A DNA stretch of 64,000 nucleotides. Source: Dasania sp. GY-MA-18 (GTDB lineage Bacteria; Pseudomonadota; Gammaproteobacteria; Pseudomonadales; Dasaniaceae). Shown one piece after another: positions 49,012 through 57,140 of the stretch (its first letter is position 1; each line of letters starts with the position of its first letter). The stretch lies in contig NZ_JANHAP010000002.1 of NCBI RefSeq assembly GCF_024734385.1, positions 310,001 through 374,000 of the forward strand, written 5' to 3'. The notes below the pieces were generated by a model, which saw nothing but the letters and a program-made list of their open reading frames with translations, had not been told where the DNA came from and made no database searches. Position numbers and translations under genes: made by a program.

Positions 49012-49788
49012 CTACTGAGGGCAGCCCGAAATAATGGCCGGTAGCGCCTGTGATAACACTGCCCTCACCTGCCCCATACCTTGATCAATGACTTCATGGA
49101 TATCGTCCATGGTTATTAATTGCTCGCTACAGCCCGCTGCAGGGTTAACCACCAAGCACAAGCTGGCATAGTTAATCTCTAACTCCCTGGCCAAGGCCGC
49201 CTCGGGCATGGCGGTCATCCCTACAATATCGCAACCATCTTGCGCCATACGGCGGATTTCAGCGGCGGTTTCTAAACGCGGCCCTTGGGTTACCCCATAG
49301 ACCCCGCCGCTGTGTATAGGGATGTTAACCGCGCTGGCGGCCTTTTGCAGCTGGCCACTAAGCTGGGCACTAAAAGGATGGGTAAAATCTATGTGCTGCA
49401 GCGGATTAGCCACGCCATCAAAAAAACTTTGCTCGCGGCCATAGCTGTAGTCGATAAGCTGGTCAGGTAACACTAGGCAGGCGGCAGTCATAGCCGGGTT
49501 AATACCACCCACAGCATTGACGGCGATGATGTCTGTCACACCTTGCTGTTTAAGCGCCCAGATATTGGCCCGGTAATTGACTTGGTGGGGGGCAATGGCA
49601 TGGGGGTTGCCATGGCGCGCTAAGAACAGGCAGCTGAGCCCTACCCCCTGAGCTGACAAGGGTGTGCAAATAATGGCACTGGATGTTTCACCATAGGGGG
49701 TAGATCTGCCGCCCGGCACTTGGCTGCCAGCGGCAAACTCATTAAGGCCTGTGCCGCCAATAATGGCGACCACTGCTTGCTTAGCCAT
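49012..49788 (-). CDS. S-methyl-5'-thioinosine phosphorylase
   Basis: A 258-residue member of the MTA/purine nucleoside phosphorylase family. The phosphate and substrate motifs IGGTGLNEF, RHGNPHAIAPHQVNYRANIWAL, NAVGGI and TQGPRLETAAEIRRM are all present. The base-specificity loop reads VVNPAAG: Asn215 and Ala217 replace the two Asp of MTA phosphorylase, the signature of the 6-oxopurine-specific P. aeruginosa enzyme. It would split methylthioinosine in methionine salvage and requires an MTA deaminase elsewhere. Confidence 0.88.
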   Translation of the reverse strand: MAKQAVVAIIGGTGLNEFAAGSQVPGGRSTPYGETSSAIICTPLSAQGVGLSCLFLARHGNPHAIAPHQVNYRANIWALKQQGVTDIIAVNAVGGINPAMTAACLVLPDQLIDYSYGREQSFFDGVANPLQHIDFTHPFSAQLSGQLQKAASAVNIPIHSGGVYGVTQGPRLETAAEIRRMAQDGCDIVGMTAMPEAALARELEINYASLCLVVNPAAGCSEQLITMDDIHEVIDQGMGQVRAVLSQALPAIISGCPQ

Positions 49789-49797
49789 AGTGCGACC

Positions 49798-50919
49798 CTA
49801 TGCAGATTGACTGTCGCTTAAGGCGGCCTGCTGAGCTATCTGCAAGGGATCCACTTTAAGGGTTGAGGTTGGGTAGGCTATATCGGCACCATGTTTGTCT
49901 ATGATAGCCAAAATATCTAACAATACTTGTTGTTTGATTTTGTGGTACTCAACCCAGTTGGTGGTTTTGGTAAAGGTATAAATAAAGAAATCTAAAGAGG
50001 ATGCCGCAAAAGCATTAAAGTTAACCATTAAGGTTTTCTCGGTGTCTATGTCTTCATTAGCCAATAAATACTCTTTAACGTCAGCTACAATGGCACCCAC
50101 TTTATCGGCATCGTCATAGCGCAAACCTATGGTTTCGTTAATGCGTCGGTTTAACATACGCGAGGGGTTTTCTACGGCAATCTGGGTGAAAGTGCTATTG
50201 GGCACATACAGGGGACGCTGGTCAAAGGTACGTATGCGGGTTTGACGCCAGCCTATGTACTCCACCGTGCCTTCTATTTGCTTATCAGGCGAGCGTATCC
50301 AGTCACCGATGATAAAGGGTCTATCCAAATAGACCATTAAGCCGCCAAAAAAATTGGCCAGCAAATCTTTGGCCGCAAAACCTATCGCGATACCACCTAC
50401 ACCACCAAAAGCCAGTACCCCGGAGATACTAAAGCCCATGGTTTGCAGCACCATTAAGCTGGCGGTAATGATAATAGCGGTACGAAACAATTTGCCTAAA
50501 GCAAAAATAGTGGCCTCATCAACCGGTGTTTCAGTGCCCTCCTCGGCAATCAGCTGCTGCTCTATGCGTTTAACCAAGCGCACCAAAAACCAGGTTAACA
50601 GGATAATAACCAGCACCTCTCTGGCGGGCGCCACTATGGTAAAAATATAGGCCTCGGATTTGGCCCGTAATATATCCAGCACTAAGCTGGCACCTAGCAA
50701 CCAAACCATCAAAAAGGCGGGCTTGCGGCCAGCAGCAAAAATGGCATCATCCCATTTATTGGCTGTTTTTTTAAACTGCTGCTCCAGTCGAGCAAATAAA
50801 AAGCGAACAAGGTAGCTGGCAAACAAGGTCAATAACACCACCACAAAAACTTCCCATAACCAGGGGAAGTCATCTGACTGAAAAAGACCCAGTACTGTTT
50901 GTAAAAATTCTTTATCCAT
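49798..50919 (-). CDS. MscS-family mechanosensitive channel
   Basis: A 373-residue membrane protein. About four N-terminal hydrophobic helices precede the pore-lining MscS helix and beta domain, with the motif GGVGGIAIGFAAKDLLANFFGG and the strand segment DRPFIIGDWIRS. VPNSTFTQIAVEN marks the cytoplasmic cage. It releases solutes under hypo-osmotic shock. The length and tail lack the large periplasmic domain of MscK-type channels. It follows the phosphorylase by nine bases on the same strand. Confidence 0.92.
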   Translation of the reverse strand: MDKEFLQTVLGLFQSDDFPWLWEVFVVVLLTLFASYLVRFLFARLEQQFKKTANKWDDAIFAAGRKPAFLMVWLLGASLVLDILRAKSEAYIFTIVAPAREVLVIILLTWFLVRLVKRIEQQLIAEEGTETPVDEATIFALGKLFRTAIIITASLMVLQTMGFSISGVLAFGGVGGIAIGFAAKDLLANFFGGLMVYLDRPFIIGDWIRSPDKQIEGTVEYIGWRQTRIRTFDQRPLYVPNSTFTQIAVENPSRMLNRRINETIGLRYDDADKVGAIVADVKEYLLANEDIDTEKTLMVNFNAFAASSLDFFIYTFTKTTNWVEYHKIKQQVLLDILAIIDKHGADIAYPTSTLKVDPLQIAQQAALSDSQSA

Positions 50920-51210
50920 TATTCACTCTATCGATTTTTTAAATGTGTTGAATTCAAACCCAGCCTAAATAATTTATACAATTTTATCCAGTAACTAGGC
51001 TTTTATATACCATAACTATCTTAAAATCCGGTGGCATTTATAGCATTTACCTACCTTAAAAGCTAAGCCTTTGAATCAGCTCCAATTTTTTAATGTTTGC
51101 AATTATTATAAGGCTGTGTTGGATGCAATCTCATGACTTCGATAACACTGGACAGTAAAAAATTAACTGTTATTTTTGGGTTGTAGCCATGAGTTATGAG
51201 GATAAAAGTA

Positions 51211-51531
51211 ATGAGAAATGTCATGCCTAGCGTTGGCAACTGGTACAAAGAATTACAAGGTGGGGGCATTTTTGAGGTCGTTGCCGTTGACGAAGTCAGC
51301 CAAACCATAGAAACACAGCATGTAGATGGTGAAATCAGCGAGTTTGATCTGGATAACTGGCACGAACTGCAGCTGCTAGAGGTAGAGGAGCCCGAAGATT
51401 GGCGCAATGCCTATGAGCTTAGTTATGAGGACTCACTAGATCCTGACGCAGCCATACACCCCGAGGAATGGACCAGCCCAGTGAGCTATATAGAAACCGA
51501 TATTATCAATGGCGTGCTAGACGATATTTAA
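51211..51531 (+). CDS. Small acidic protein upstream of lexA
   Basis: A 106-residue soluble, acidic protein (repeated Glu and Asp in the second half: LEVEEPEDW, SYEDSLDPDAA). MPSVGNWYKELQGGGIFEVVAVDE forms a beta-rich N-terminus. It resembles DUF6763-type proteins of unknown function, but I cannot confirm this. The start at 51211 is preferred because GAGG lies nine bases upstream; an ATG five codons earlier is also possible. The lexA promoter region follows 66 bases later, so it is not part of the SOS transcript. Confidence 0.7.
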   Translation: MRNVMPSVGNWYKELQGGGIFEVVAVDEVSQTIETQHVDGEISEFDLDNWHELQLLEVEEPEDWRNAYELSYEDSLDPDAAIHPEEWTSPVSYIETDIINGVLDDI

Positions 51532-51580
51532 TTGCCGCAGCTGTTTTTTGCTCGAATAGTGCTAAGGAATAATAAAAAGC

Positions 51581-51608
51581 TTGCAGTGGCATTTATGCTG
51601 TATATAAT
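51581..51608 (+). promoter_or_regulatory. lexA sigma70 promoter
   Basis: TTGCAG at 51581-51586 is a -35 box, followed by a 16-base spacer and TATAAT at 51603-51608. The -10 box lies inside the first LexA box, so LexA binding would block it and lexA represses itself. Confidence 0.75.
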
Positions 51609-51613
51609 CACAG
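51598..51613 (+). promoter_or_regulatory. LexA (SOS) box 1
   Basis: CTGT-N8-ACAG (CTGTATATAATCACAG) overlaps the -10 box of the promoter. It matches the enterobacterial/gammaproteobacterial LexA consensus. Confidence 0.9.
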
Positions 51614-51616
51614 CCA

Positions 51617-51632
51617 CTGTACATAAAAACAG
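51617..51632 (+). promoter_or_regulatory. LexA (SOS) box 2
   Basis: CTGT-N8-ACAG (CTGTACATAAAAACAG), three bases after the first box and 11 bases before the lexA ATG. Two boxes allow cooperative autorepression. Confidence 0.88.
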
Positions 51633-51643
51633 ACGGATTGGAC

Positions 51644-52246
51644 ATGAGTAAATTAACCGCACGCCAGGCCGAAGTATTAGCCCTAATTAAAACCCATATA
51701 GAAGAAACGGGCTACCCGCCTACCCGCGCCGATATAGCCAAAGAGCTGGGCTTTAAATCGGCCAACGCCGCCGAAGAACACTTAAAGGCCTTGGCCCGCA
51801 AAGGTGCCATAGAGATTATACCCGGTGCCTCACGAGGCATACGCATCCCTGAAAACAAAGGCCTACCCATTATTGGTCAGGTAGCCGCCGGCAACCCCAT
51901 ACTGGCTACCGAGCACATAGAAGATTACTGTGAAATGCCCAGCTCATTCTTCAGCCCCCATGCCGATTACTTTTTACGGGTGCGCGGTGACAGCATGATG
52001 GATGTAGGGATTTATGATGGCGATTTGTTAGCTGTACACAGCACCAGCCAAGCCAATAACGGCGAAATTGTTATCGCCCGCATAGACGATGAAGTCACGG
52101 TAAAACGCTATAAAACCACCCGCAGCAAATATCAGGTGCAACTACTACCCGAAAACCCCGACTACCAACCTATAGAGGTAGACTTAAGGCATCAGGATTT
52201 TGCTATTGAGGGTTTAAGTGTAGGGATAGTTAGGCGCGGATCGTAA
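51644..52246 (+). CDS. lexA: LexA repressor
   Basis: A 200-residue SOS repressor. The N-terminal winged-helix DNA-binding domain has the recognition segment [24 protein letters not shown]. Self-cleavage occurs at Ala82-Gly83 in QVAAGNPIL, and the catalytic dyad is Ser117 (RGDSMMD) and Lys154 (VKRYK). The ATG at 51644 is preferred over a TTG two codons before it. Two SOS boxes precede it. No sulA-type gene lies next to it. Confidence 0.97.
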   Translation: MSKLTARQAEVLALIKTHIEETGYPPTRADIAKELGFKSANAAEEHLKALARKGAIEIIPGASRGIRIPENKGLPIIGQVAAGNPILATEHIEDYCEMPSSFFSPHADYFLRVRGDSMMDVGIYDGDLLAVHSTSQANNGEIVIARIDDEVTVKRYKTTRSKYQVQLLPENPDYQPIEVDLRHQDFAIEGLSVGIVRRGS

Positions 52247-52273
52247 GCTTAGCAACTCCTTATAACATTAGTT

Positions 52274-52301
52274 AAAAGGGCCGTTATTCGGCCCTTTTTT
52301 T
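52274..52301. terminator. Bidirectional terminator between lexA and the DUF1285 gene
   Basis: AAAAGGGCC (52274-52282) pairs with GGCCCTTTT (52290-52298) around a seven-base loop, followed by further T. The converging genes lie on both sides. Confidence 0.93.
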
Positions 52302-52333
52302 GTGGCTGTTTTTTGCCACAGGCTTGGCACAGA

Positions 52334-52876
52334 TCAGCCAGCCAAGCTAAAACGTTCACCGCTGCTCTCTATAAATGCATCATCGCCCTCTAGCTGCGCC
52401 TCATCCACCAGGCGGTAATAGCAGCTGCGGCTAAGCCTAGCGCTTAAGCCCCTATCCAGCAGTAATTGCGGCACAGGCTCACCTTCTTCATTGCTAGGCA
52501 CCTGTAGCGGATATTGTTTTGATAAGGCGTATTTCAAGCCGGTATTGAGGGTAAACACAAACACTGACTGCCCCTGCTCGGTTATACACTGATAATCCGT
52601 TGCGATTAAGGGCTGAGCCTCAACCTGTATACGCCATTTTTCTACCGGGGTAATCAGGTAGTATTCGCCATCATCTTCGCGCCTTAATATAGAGGCAAAT
52701 AAGCGCAGCAAGGGTTGCCGTTGTATTTCGCCCCCCTCGTGCCACCAAGAGCCATCGGGCTTGATCACTATAGCGATGTCACCACTTAAATCAGGCTGCC
52801 ACTGCTCTATGGGTGGGCGCGTGGGTTGGTCTTTAAGATAAGCCTCTATGCCCGCCAGCGCCTTACTCTCCACCAC
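52334..52876 (-). CDS. DUF1285 domain protein
   Basis: A 180-residue soluble protein with the DUF1285 pattern, including DLSGDIAIVIKPDGSWWHEGG, LFASILRREDDGEYYLITPVEKW and the later FVFTLNTGLKYAL segment. Function is unknown. The GTG start has GGAG upstream and overlaps the lipoprotein gene by 14 bases, indicating coupled translation. Confidence 0.88.
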   Translation of the reverse strand: MVESKALAGIEAYLKDQPTRPPIEQWQPDLSGDIAIVIKPDGSWWHEGGEIQRQPLLRLFASILRREDDGEYYLITPVEKWRIQVEAQPLIATDYQCITEQGQSVFVFTLNTGLKYALSKQYPLQVPSNEEGEPVPQLLLDRGLSARLSRSCYYRLVDEAQLEGDDAFIESSGERFSLAG

Positions 52877-53429
52877 TGAGCTCCTTGGCTACAGCCAGCA
52901 TAGGTTTATAAATTAAGGTGGCAATATCTTCACCGGTGAAGGATAGCGGTGATTTAGTGGCCTTAAGGCTGACCTTATCAACGACTTGGCCAGAGTTAAT
53001 ATCGTAAATACTGAGCAAGATATTGGCCTGCTTATAGGCGCTCTCGTAACTGCCGTCTAAGTTTTGAAACCTATCCAGGGCGTTGAGTTCTATGGTCATC
53101 ATAAAGCCGCCTTGCTGCAGGCGAGCCTGATGTAAGGCGCTGGCAGTAGTGCTGGCATCAATTGGTAAAGCTTGCGCAAAGTAATGCCCCAAAGCTCGCT
53201 GTGCGGCCTGTAAGAGAGATTCTTGTGACTCTTTATCATCGACTATGGCAGCAATAACAAAGCGGCTTTCGCGGGCAAACACATAGCTGTGCCAACGGCT
53301 AATATCATAATCGTCCACTATGCCTAGCTGGCGTGAGTAATGCTGCGCTTCTTGTTTAATATAAGCAGGCTCACAGGCGCTAATTAACAATAACAGTGCC
53401 GCTATTAAAGCGGCCTTATAGCAACTCAT
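52863..53429 (-). CDS. Lipoprotein of unknown function (DUF4823-like)
   Basis: A 188-residue protein with a lipobox ISAC ending at Cys19, so a lipid-anchored envelope protein. The rest is soluble, with a C-terminal part rich in beta strands (MMTIELNALDRFQNLDGSYESAYKQANILLSIYDI). It resembles DUF4823-type proteins that accompany DUF1285 genes, but this is not certain. It overlaps the DUF1285 gene by 14 bases and lies upstream of it on the same strand. Confidence 0.7.
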   Translation of the reverse strand: MSCYKAALIAALLLLISACEPAYIKQEAQHYSRQLGIVDDYDISRWHSYVFARESRFVIAAIVDDKESQESLLQAAQRALGHYFAQALPIDASTTASALHQARLQQGGFMMTIELNALDRFQNLDGSYESAYKQANILLSIYDINSGQVVDKVSLKATKSPLSFTGEDIATLIYKPMLAVAKELSGGE

Positions 53430-53484
53430 TGCTTAATCCTTATCGCTCTTTAATAAATATGAGGTTTTACAGGAATAGTAGAGC

Positions 53485-53515
53485 AAAAAAAAGCCTTCAC
53501 AAGGAAGGCTTTTTT
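53485..53515 (-). terminator. Rho-independent terminator of serA
   Basis: A 12-base stem (53487-53498 with 53504-53515) around a five-base loop ACAAG. On the minus strand it ends with a run of T. It lies four bases beyond the serA stop. Confidence 0.92.
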
Positions 53516-53518
53516 ATC

Positions 53519-54691
53519 TTAGTTTAAAACTCTGACGGTGATAACACCTTCAACATCTAAGATTTTTTTCAGCACCTCGTCACAAGGCACCTGCGCCACA
53601 TCAATTAAGTTGTAGGCTATATCGTCGCGGCTCTTATTAATCATATCCACTACGTTAATATCCTCATCCGCTAATAAGCTTAGGATATTACCTAACATTT
53701 TAGGAATGTTGCGGTTAGCAATGGCTAAACGTGGGCAATCAGCCCGCTCCATAGCGATAGTAGGAAAGTTAACAGAGTTTTTGATATTACCGTTTTCAAT
53801 AAAATCTTTGATTTGATCTGCTGCCATAACCGCACAGTTATCTTCCGCTTCATCGGTAGAGGCACCGATATGTGGCGTTAAAATCGTGTTAGGCACGCCA
53901 ATTAAGCCGGGCTCTGGGAAATCGGCAATATACTGGCCTAAATCACCATCGTTTAATGCACTAATAACCGCAGCGGTATCAACAATCTCAGCACGGGCAA
54001 AGTTTAATAAACGCAGGTCTTTTTTACAGCTGGCTAGCAATTCGCGATTAATTAAGCCACGGGTGGCATCTAAAACCGGTAGGTGCAAAGTAATATAGTC
54101 ACACTTAGAAAACAGGCTGTTTAGGTTTTCTACCCGCTCTACATTGCTAGACAAGCGCCAGGCCGACTCAACAGACAGCGCTGGGTCATAACCTTTAACA
54201 GTCATGCCTAATTCTAAGGCAGCATCAGCAACCATAGAACCTATAGCACCCAGGCCAACAACACCTAAGGTTTTACCGGCTAATTCGTTGCCCTTGTAGT
54301 TCTTTTTCTCTTTTTCCAACAAGGTGTTCATTTCAGCCTTGTCAGTCATATCTTTTAAAGTGTCTACGTATTGCACGCCTTGTAAGATACCGCGTGAACC
54401 CAAGCACAGTGCAGCAATAATTAGCTCTTTTACCGCATTGGCATTGGCACCCGGGGTGTTAAAAACAGGGATACCGCGCTCAGTACAAGCAGCAACGGGT
54501 ATGTTGTTAACCCCAGCACCCGCTCTGGCTATACCCAATACTGACTCAGGGATATCCTCAGGCTGTAGTTTATGGCTGCGCAACAAAATGGCTTCGGGGT
54601 GAGTAAACTCACTGGCAATTTCATAGTGGTCGCGAGGAAGTCTTTCCAAACCTTTAACAGAGATTTGGTTTAACGTTAAGATTTTATGCAC
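53519..54691 (-). CDS. serA: D-3-phosphoglycerate dehydrogenase
   Basis: A 390-residue enzyme of serine synthesis that oxidises 3-phosphoglycerate. The Rossmann motif GLGAIGSMVADAAL is followed by the D-isomer-specific catalytic His in LTPHIGASTDEAE. The C-terminal domain (DINVVDMINKSRDDIAYNLID) is ACT-like, giving serine feedback inhibition. The length matches the short SerA form. The GTG start has AGGAG upstream. It follows ppiD by 33 bases and has its own terminator. Confidence 0.95.
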   Translation of the reverse strand: MHKILTLNQISVKGLERLPRDHYEIASEFTHPEAILLRSHKLQPEDIPESVLGIARAGAGVNNIPVAACTERGIPVFNTPGANANAVKELIIAALCLGSRGILQGVQYVDTLKDMTDKAEMNTLLEKEKKNYKGNELAGKTLGVVGLGAIGSMVADAALELGMTVKGYDPALSVESAWRLSSNVERVENLNSLFSKCDYITLHLPVLDATRGLINRELLASCKKDLRLLNFARAEIVDTAAVISALNDGDLGQYIADFPEPGLIGVPNTILTPHIGASTDEAEDNCAVMAADQIKDFIENGNIKNSVNFPTIAMERADCPRLAIANRNIPKMLGNILSLLADEDINVVDMINKSRDDIAYNLIDVAQVPCDEVLKKILDVEGVITVRVLN

Positions 54692-54724
54692 GATGTACTC
54701 CTAAATAACAAAAAAACAGTTACA

Positions 54725-56611
54725 TTACTTCATCGTAATGTCGGCGCTATCTCTTATAGACTGCTGATAAGCCTCAAGGCTTTGCGTGCTATTAGCGCGG
54801 TATAATTGGGCCTCTATGGCTTGCTGCTCACCCTCGCTCAGGTCGCTGAGCTTACCCTCAACAACTTGGCTGAGGCCAGCTATCGCTACGTCACCATTGC
54901 GTAGGCTATGGCTAGCGTACGTGGCAGCATCACCAGACTTGGGCTTGGCCATGGCAAAAATTGCGGCGCTGAGTTCACGAGGGGCCTTGGCGGTAACGCG
55001 GCTTACCTCTTGCTCAGATTTAACACTGTAGCGCTCATTATCCTGCAGGCTAGCAAAGCTGCTTTCGCCACTATTTAGCTTGGCCAGTAATTGCTCAGCT
55101 TCGCCTTTTAACAGCTCAGCAGCCTTGGTTTTTTTCAGGTTCTGGCTGATTTGCTCACTTACCTCGGCAAAGGGTTTAGGCTCTGCGGGCTTATGCTCTA
55201 AGACGCGCACAACAATGTAGTGGTCGGCAGCTAATTCCAGTACCGCACTGTTGTTGCCATCTTTTAGCACTTCATCACTGAAGGCGGCCTTCATGACTTT
55301 GGCTTGGCTTAATACGCCAGCACTATCGCTGCGGCCCAGCCAATCTGACTGCTGCACAGTAAGGTCTAGCTCTTTGGCAGGTCCTTTTAGGTCGGCAGAG
55401 TTAAACACTAAATCACGCAGGTTTTCTACTCGGCTAACAAATGTGGCTTCTGCCTGCTCTAGCTCTAAGCGCTGCTTAATCGCAAGCCGACGGTCTTCAT
55501 AACTGGGCTGCTCAACGGTTTTAATATCGGTAACCAAAATCAAATGCACACCCGCCTCAGTCACCACAGGCTCAGAGACTACACCTTGCTCAGCCGCAAA
55601 CAGCACCTCGTCAAAGGCTTCCGGGAAGGCATCGCCACTGCTATAACCCAGGTCACCGCCTACAAAGGCTGAGCCGGTGTCTTCAGAGTGCTGTTCAGCT
55701 AGGCTGGCGAAGTCTTCACCGGCATCAATTTTGGCTTTTAGCTCTAGCGCCAGGGCCTTGGTTTCGGCTTCATTGCGCTGGTCGGTAATCTCTAACAATA
55801 TATGTGAAGCTTTACGCTCTTCTGAACCACTAAAATCGGCCATTTCTAGCTCGTAAGCCGCCTTGATGGCCTCTTCGTCTACCGGCTGGGCGAAGTCGCT
55901 TTGCTTGAGCTCTATATAAGCTAGCTTAAGTTTAGGCTCGCGCTGAAAGCGCTCTATATTATCTTGGTAGTAGGCGTTGAGCTCTTCGTCGCTAACACTG
56001 ACTGCCGCCAGTTTTTCCGCGATAGAAAGGGTTAAGTAATCAAAACTACGCTTTTGGCCCACGATGCTTGCGGCATAAGCCAGCTCTTGCTGGGTGACAA
56101 AATCAGAGCCGGCGATACCACTGGATAGTTGGCGGATAATGACATCGTTACGCAATAGCTCTTTAAAATAGCCCATGCTATAGCCGTTGCTGCGCAATAC
56201 GTTTTCGTAAAGCTGAGGGGAAAATTTACCGTCTTGCTGAAACTGCGGCATATTGAGTATAAGTTGATCTATAGTGGCCGGTGATGCACTGATGCCTTGA
56301 TCTAGCGCAGCTTGCAATAATAATTTTTGCTGTATCAATTGCTCTAAGGCAGATTGTTTAATGAGCTCATCGTTAAGTAAGCTAGGATCGGCGTTTTCGC
56401 CCATAGACTCCAGCAAGCGTCTTTGCTGTACGCGTATCGCCTGTTCCAGCTCTATTACGGATAGCTCTTCACCATTGATTTCTGCCGCAGCATTACTGCC
56501 GCTATTGCCCAACAAGCTCTCAACGCCTGCGGCTGCAAAAATGACCACAATGAGGCTCACTATTATTTTGGCAATAATGCCCTGTGAGTTATCACGAATA
56601 TTCTGAAGCAT
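54725..56611 (-). CDS. ppiD: Periplasmic folding chaperone PpiD
   Basis: A 628-residue membrane-anchored parvulin-type protein. One N-terminal membrane helix (IIAKIIVSLIVVIFAAAGVE) is followed by a SurA-like chaperone region and a parvulin domain (KASHILLEITDQ and GDLGYSSGDAFPEAFDEVLF). It assists outer-membrane protein and secreted-protein folding near the translocon. The gene order lon-hupB-ppiD is conserved in gammaproteobacteria. Confidence 0.95.
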   Translation of the reverse strand: MLQNIRDNSQGIIAKIIVSLIVVIFAAAGVESLLGNSGSNAAAEINGEELSVIELEQAIRVQQRRLLESMGENADPSLLNDELIKQSALEQLIQQKLLLQAALDQGISASPATIDQLILNMPQFQQDGKFSPQLYENVLRSNGYSMGYFKELLRNDVIIRQLSSGIAGSDFVTQQELAYAASIVGQKRSFDYLTLSIAEKLAAVSVSDEELNAYYQDNIERFQREPKLKLAYIELKQSDFAQPVDEEAIKAAYELEMADFSGSEERKASHILLEITDQRNEAETKALALELKAKIDAGEDFASLAEQHSEDTGSAFVGGDLGYSSGDAFPEAFDEVLFAAEQGVVSEPVVTEAGVHLILVTDIKTVEQPSYEDRRLAIKQRLELEQAEATFVSRVENLRDLVFNSADLKGPAKELDLTVQQSDWLGRSDSAGVLSQAKVMKAAFSDEVLKDGNNSAVLELAADHYIVVRVLEHKPAEPKPFAEVSEQISQNLKKTKAAELLKGEAEQLLAKLNSGESSFASLQDNERYSVKSEQEVSRVTAKAPRELSAAIFAMAKPKSGDAATYASHSLRNGDVAIAGLSQVVEGKLSDLSEGEQQAIEAQLYRANSTQSLEAYQQSIRDSADITMK

Positions 56612-56643
56612 TTAACACGTTTCCATCTTAACCTGAGTTAAAT

Positions 56644-56674
56644 AAAAAAAGCGCACCATGTTGATGCGCTTTTT
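56644..56674 (-). terminator. Rho-independent terminator of hupB
   Basis: AAAAAGCGCA (56646-56655) pairs with TGCGCTTTTT (56665-56674) around a nine-base loop. On the minus strand it ends in several T. It lies between hupB and ppiD, so ppiD likely has its own promoter. Confidence 0.88.
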
Positions 56675-56741
56675 CCATATTGTCTAACCAACAATAACTG
56701 TCACTGCTATAGCATGCATGCTTTAACGACAGCAGTGTTAA

Positions 56742-57014
56742 TTAATTTACAGCGTCCTTAAGAGCTTTACCGGCTTTGAAACCGGGAATTTTGGCCGCTT
56801 TAATTTGGATAGGCTCACCAGTTTGTGGGTTGCGACCAGTGCGTGCTGCACGATCTTTTACCGAGAAAGTACCAAAACCCACTAATACTACTTGATCGTC
56901 TTCTTTTAAAGCATTGGTAATTGCTTCAACAGTTGCATCTAAGGCACGACCTGCCGCAGCTTTAGGTAGATCAGCTGACGCTGCGATGGCTTCAATTAAT
57001 TCTGATTTATTCAC
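56742..57014 (-). CDS. hupB: DNA-binding protein HU-beta
   Basis: A 90-residue nucleoid protein. [20 protein letters not shown] and the beta-arm motif [20 protein letters not shown] with the Pro that intercalates in DNA are diagnostic. It constrains and bends DNA. The start is GTG with AAGGGG upstream. It follows lon by 126 bases. Confidence 0.97.
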   Translation of the reverse strand: MNKSELIEAIAASADLPKAAAGRALDATVEAITNALKEDDQVVLVGFGTFSVKDRAARTGRNPQTGEPIQIKAAKIPGFKAGKALKDAVN

Positions 57015-57140
57015 ACTTATACCCCTTCTTAGTATTCTTTGTCTTTTCCGATTATTGTATCTGAAACGTCTTGTGTTGCCTTAGCAAGGTGGCAATTTAT
57101 ACCAATTGCCTGATGCCCCCGTCAAGGCTACATCTCAGGT

